Positions 61,493 to 64,000 of a DNA stretch of 64,000 bases are shown here, piece by piece. Each line of letters opens with the position of its first letter. Positions within the stretch are counted from its first letter, which is position 1. Under the pieces are notes generated by a model. That model searched no databases. It was not told the DNA's origin and saw only the letters and a list, made by a program, of their open reading frames with translations. The stretch is from assembly GCA_947644305.1 (NCBI GenBank), contig CANRYS010000001.1, positions 248,001 through 312,000 on the forward strand, read 5' to 3'. The position numbers and the translations under genes were made by a program. Source of the DNA: an uncultured Roseburia sp. Lineage in GTDB: Bacteria > Bacillota > Clostridia > Lachnospirales > Lachnospiraceae.

Positions 61493-62724
61493 TCTTCCCC
61501 CTCTTTTCGTATGATATCAAAGGGTTCCAGAGTACATTCCGTACATAAAGTGATACTCTGTCCCGGATGGGGGCAGCTTTCCATCTCATTTCCATCCTCA
61601 TCCCGCAGGGCAAGAACTTTCGTCCTTATATTTTCCCCAGAGGGCTTCATGATCTCCACCTCATCCCCCACAGAGAATTTATTTTTCTGTTCAAACACGC
61701 CGGAACCATCTGAATCCGCCCGGTTGATCATTCCGAGATAGACATACCCTTTGACATAGGTATTATGATCGTAAATCTGGCTTTCATGGGAAGTAGGACC
61801 GAAGAAAAATCCGGTGGTAAACTGCCGGTAGGTGCATTTTGCGATCTCCTCCTTGTAATACGGAATATTTTTCTCGTACTTTTCTGGATCTTCAAAATAA
61901 TCATCCAGCGCCTTGCGGTAAGTCCGTGAGACCACGGCCACATACAATGCGGTTTTCATCCGTCCCTCGATCTTAAAGCTGTCGATCCCCGCTTTTACCA
62001 GCTCTGGAATGTGCTCGATCATACATAGATCTTTGGAATTGAATATATAGGTCCCTCTCTCATTTTCCTCCACAGGAAGATACTCGCCAGGACGCTTTTC
62101 CTCCATAATATAATATTTCCAGCGACAGGGATGGGTGCAGGCACCGAGATTGGCATCTCTTCCAGTAAAATAATTGCTCAACAGGCAGCGTCCCGAATAG
62201 GAAATGCACATGGCTCCGTGAACAAAAGTCTCAATCTCCAGATCCTCCGGTATATTGTCCCGGATATCACCGATCTCTTCTAAGGAGAGCTCCCTGGCGG
62301 TCACGACCCTCACAGCCCCCTGATCCTTCCAAAAACGAAAGGTCATATAATTTACATTGTTACTCTGGGTACTGATATGAATATCAATCTCCGGGCATAC
62401 CTCTCTGGCAATAGAAAAAACGCCCGGATCTGATATGATCAGCGCATCTGGCTTGATGTCTTTCAGCTCATGAAAATAAGCCCGCACGCCCTCTATATCC
62501 CGGTTATGCGCGGTGATATTTGCGGTCACATAGACTTTCTTTCCCCGACTGTGGGCATATTCGATCCCCTTTTTCATATCCTCAGCGGAAAAGTTTTTCG
62601 CCTTTGCCCGGAGTCCATACATCTCTCCTCCAATGTAAACAGCGTCTGCTCCGTACTCCACCGCTGTCTTCAATACCTCCAGACTGTTTGCCGGCGCCAG
62701 TATCTCCGGTTTTTTTCCTTTCAT
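61489..62724 (-). CDS. trhP: Peptidase U32 family, tRNA uridine-34 hydroxylation protein TrhP-like
   Basis: A 411-residue U32 protein. KPEILAPANSLEVLKTAVEYGADAVYIGGE starts the TIM-barrel part, and the hallmark EIETFVHGAMCISYSGRCLLSNYFTGRDANLGACTHPCRW spans about 163-202 with cysteines suited to an iron-sulfur cluster. In Bacillus the yrrN/yrrO (trhP) genes lie beside yrrM (trmR) and make 5-hydroxyuridine at the wobble base from prephenate. The same order here (mltG-like, trmR-like, this gene) supports that role rather than proteolysis. Four-base overlaps join it to both neighbours. Confidence 0.88.
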   Translation of the reverse strand: MKGKKPEILAPANSLEVLKTAVEYGADAVYIGGEMYGLRAKAKNFSAEDMKKGIEYAHSRGKKVYVTANITAHNRDIEGVRAYFHELKDIKPDALIISDPGVFSIAREVCPEIDIHISTQSNNVNYMTFRFWKDQGAVRVVTARELSLEEIGDIRDNIPEDLEIETFVHGAMCISYSGRCLLSNYFTGRDANLGACTHPCRWKYYIMEEKRPGEYLPVEENERGTYIFNSKDLCMIEHIPELVKAGIDSFKIEGRMKTALYVAVVSRTYRKALDDYFEDPEKYEKNIPYYKEEIAKCTYRQFTTGFFFGPTSHESQIYDHNTYVKGYVYLGMINRADSDGSGVFEQKNKFSVGDEVEIMKPSGENIRTKVLALRDEDGNEMESCPHPGQSITLCTECTLEPFDIIRKEGEE

Positions 62725-63395
62725 CGCCTTCTCCTTTCCGTCGGTTCACACCGTTTTGTACTCACTGTAACGCCATCCCCTACAGACAGGCAGATCGTTT
62801 CCAGCTCCTCCATATGGGTAATGGTATATAAATATTCCCGCATTCTGCTGTGGATCGTCCGGTCGCGTCTCACCACAGCATAACGGGATTCCAGAATATC
62901 ACAGTCATGTAGTATATTATCGGACACAAGCACCCCGCCCGGTTCTAATAGCCTAAGCAAAAAAGGCAGAAAATTCATATACTGCCCCTTTGCTGCATCC
63001 ATAAATATAAAATCGTAGTGTTCTCCTTTTGCCGCAAGCTGCTCAAGGATCTGGGCAGCCTCTCCCTCCACCAGTCGAATCCGCTTTTGTGGATCGTACA
63101 TACTGAGATTTTTCCTCGCCTCTACCAAGCGCATCTCCACCTTTTCAATGGTAGTAATCCGGGATTCCGCAGGAAGGCACTCTTTCATAAATAGTGCTGA
63201 ATAACCGATGGCGGTCCCCACTTCAAGGACACGACCAGGTTTTGCGGTACGCAGAAGATATCGCAGAAGGTCTCTTGTCCCTCTTCGAATAACAGGCACT
63301 TCATCTCGAAGTGCCTCTTTCTCCAAATTATTTATATAGTCCGGAAGTTCCGGGCGAAGTGTGTCAAAAAACACTTCAATTCTTTCTTTTTCCAT
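62721..63395 (-). CDS. trmR: SAM O-methyltransferase, TrmR (tRNA 5-hydroxyuridine methyltransferase)-like
   Basis: A 224-residue class I methyltransferase of the caffeoyl-CoA/catechol OMT type. The SAM motif RVLEVGTAIGYSALFM is at about 55-70, TTIEK near 81, and the metal-site IFMDAAKGQYMNFLPF near 129-144, then VLVSDNILHDCDI near 156. TrmR methylates 5-hydroxyuridine-34 to mo5U. The neighbouring trhP-like gene and the MltG-like gene repeat the Bacillus yrrLMNO order. It overlaps trhP by four bases and the MltG-like gene by 20. Confidence 0.88.
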   Translation of the reverse strand: MEKERIEVFFDTLRPELPDYINNLEKEALRDEVPVIRRGTRDLLRYLLRTAKPGRVLEVGTAIGYSALFMKECLPAESRITTIEKVEMRLVEARKNLSMYDPQKRIRLVEGEAAQILEQLAAKGEHYDFIFMDAAKGQYMNFLPFLLRLLEPGGVLVSDNILHDCDILESRYAVVRRDRTIHSRMREYLYTITHMEELETICLSVGDGVTVSTKRCEPTERRRR

Positions 63396-63795
63396 CCGTC
63401 GACACCTTTTTTACAATTTCCCCTAGTATCTCTTTATACGTCATACTTGTATTCAGATTATAACTGCCTGCTGCCACGATGTTCGTATCGCTCAGTGACA
63501 GTTTCAGCCGGATATAAAAGGAATAGGCATTGGGCACGATGCCCTCCCGTTCCAGATTTTTTGCTATGGTAAGAGAATCCTCTGCTTTCTGTATGACAAA
63601 TACTTTATCCTGTCCTGGCGGCGCTTCTGCCATGACCTCACCAAATACCTCATTGGCAAAAGAATAGGTAAACTTACACACCTCCACCGTCGCAAAGACA
63701 ATAACGACATAGAAGATCATATTTAATACAAGGATCAGTATCCCCCGGATCACGAGGAGTACTGTCGCGTTTCCCTTTTCTGTTTGTCCAGCCAT
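63376..63795 (-). CDS. Short MltG/YceG-like membrane protein
   Basis: A 139-residue protein with one membrane helix (about 16-40) and an outer domain with KVFVIQKAEDSLTIAKNLEREGIVPNAYSFYIRLKL and AGSYNLNTSMTYKEILGEIVKK. This is the LysM-like N-terminal domain of MltG, the lytic transglycosylase that ends glycan chains. The catalytic domain is absent, so it may be a shortened, non-enzymatic form common in this group. Its place in front of trmR matches yrrL in Bacillus. ATG at 63795 after CGGAGTGGTTGTC. Confidence 0.75.
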   Translation of the reverse strand: MAGQTEKGNATVLLVIRGILILVLNMIFYVVIVFATVEVCKFTYSFANEVFGEVMAEAPPGQDKVFVIQKAEDSLTIAKNLEREGIVPNAYSFYIRLKLSLSDTNIVAAGSYNLNTSMTYKEILGEIVKKVSTDGKRKN

Positions 63796-63817
63796 GACAA
63801 CCACTCCGTTTCGCTGT

Positions 63818-64000
63818 TTATACCTCCATGATAATCGGAAGTATCATCGGATTTCGTTTTGTTTTCTTCCAGAGGAAATCATTCAGCGAATCCTTGATCT
63901 CCGCCTTGATCCTCCCCCAGTCCGTCACTCCTCTGTCATAGATCCGATCCAGGGCAATGTTCACGATCTCCAGGCACTCATCCATAAGATTTTCTGCCTC
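63818..64000 (-). CDS. Ribonuclease J, C-terminal end (runs off the window)
   Basis: The last 60 codons of an RNase J gene. The translated end includes DRGVTDWGRIKAEIKDSL, then LWKKTKRNPMILPIIMEV, the conserved C-terminal domain and tail of RNase J1/J2. It belongs to the mRNA-degrading nucleases of Firmicutes. The stop codon lies 22 bases before the start of the MltG-like gene. Which J paralogue it is cannot be said from this fragment. Confidence 0.85.
   Translation of the reverse strand, partial: EAENLMDECLEIVNIALDRIYDRGVTDWGRIKAEIKDSLNDFLWKKTKRNPMILPIIMEV

Overview
The window looks like a chromosomal segment of a low-to-mid GC spore-forming Clostridia member, most probably Lachnospiraceae. 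The grounds are AGGAGG-type ribosome sites throughout, a sigma-K-like sporulation factor next to a Csp-type subtilisin, the Firmicute mltG-trmR-trhP gene order, and a short glycogen phosphorylase. This placement is inference from gene content; no rRNA or tRNA gene was recognised.

Region 1 (1-44106) is a surface-polysaccharide locus with every gene on the minus strand, so it is read from right to left. It opens with a tandem DUF6270-like protein, then two GT4 transferases, a Wzm/Wzt ABC exporter whose ATPase carries a glycan-binding tail, a coiled-coil SAM methyltransferase, three more GT4 transferases and a large YfhO-like membrane protein. A second block (29575-24899) encodes a WecE-type sugar aminotransferase, an ArnC/GtrB-like GT2, a NeuD/PglD-like acyltransferase with a frame-disrupting G9 tract, an ATP-grasp ligase and two SMR-type half-flippases. 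A stand-alone PD-(D/E)XK nuclease gene with its own promoter and terminator follows. A third block (23432-5856) holds a ThDP enzyme, an acyltransferase, an SDR, rfbF-rfbG-rfbH, a GT2, five GT-C-like membrane proteins and a GtrA flippase. A highly structured 5.6-5.8 kb spacer separates it from the last block: GT2, manA, manC, gmd, rmd and a hexose-phosphate mutase, i.e. GDP-mannose and GDP-D-rhamnose supply.

Taken together, the locus reads as an ABC-exported, probably D-rhamnose/mannose-containing backbone that is capped and measured by a methyltransferase with a coiled-coil ruler. The backbone is then decorated outside the membrane by several undecaprenyl-phosphate-sugar / flippase / GT-C modules. 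The side-branch sugars would include a 4-amino-4,6-dideoxyhexose and a CDP-3,6-dideoxyhexose, possibly branched and yersiniose-like.

Region 2 (44273-53050) contains a DUF3892-like protein and an S8 protease, glycogen phosphorylase, a zinc-ribbon membrane protein, a sigK-like gene overlapping a Csp-like protease gene, and an SDR. Region 3 (53189-55157) is an AT-rich two-gene AAA ATPase/TOPRIM pair resembling abortive-infection systems. Region 4 (55144-64000) is mostly housekeeping: folA-hflX, a NUDIX hydrolase, a PfkB sugar kinase, an unknown membrane protein, a polysaccharide deacetylase, birA, trhP, trmR, an MltG-like protein and the 3' end of an RNase J gene.
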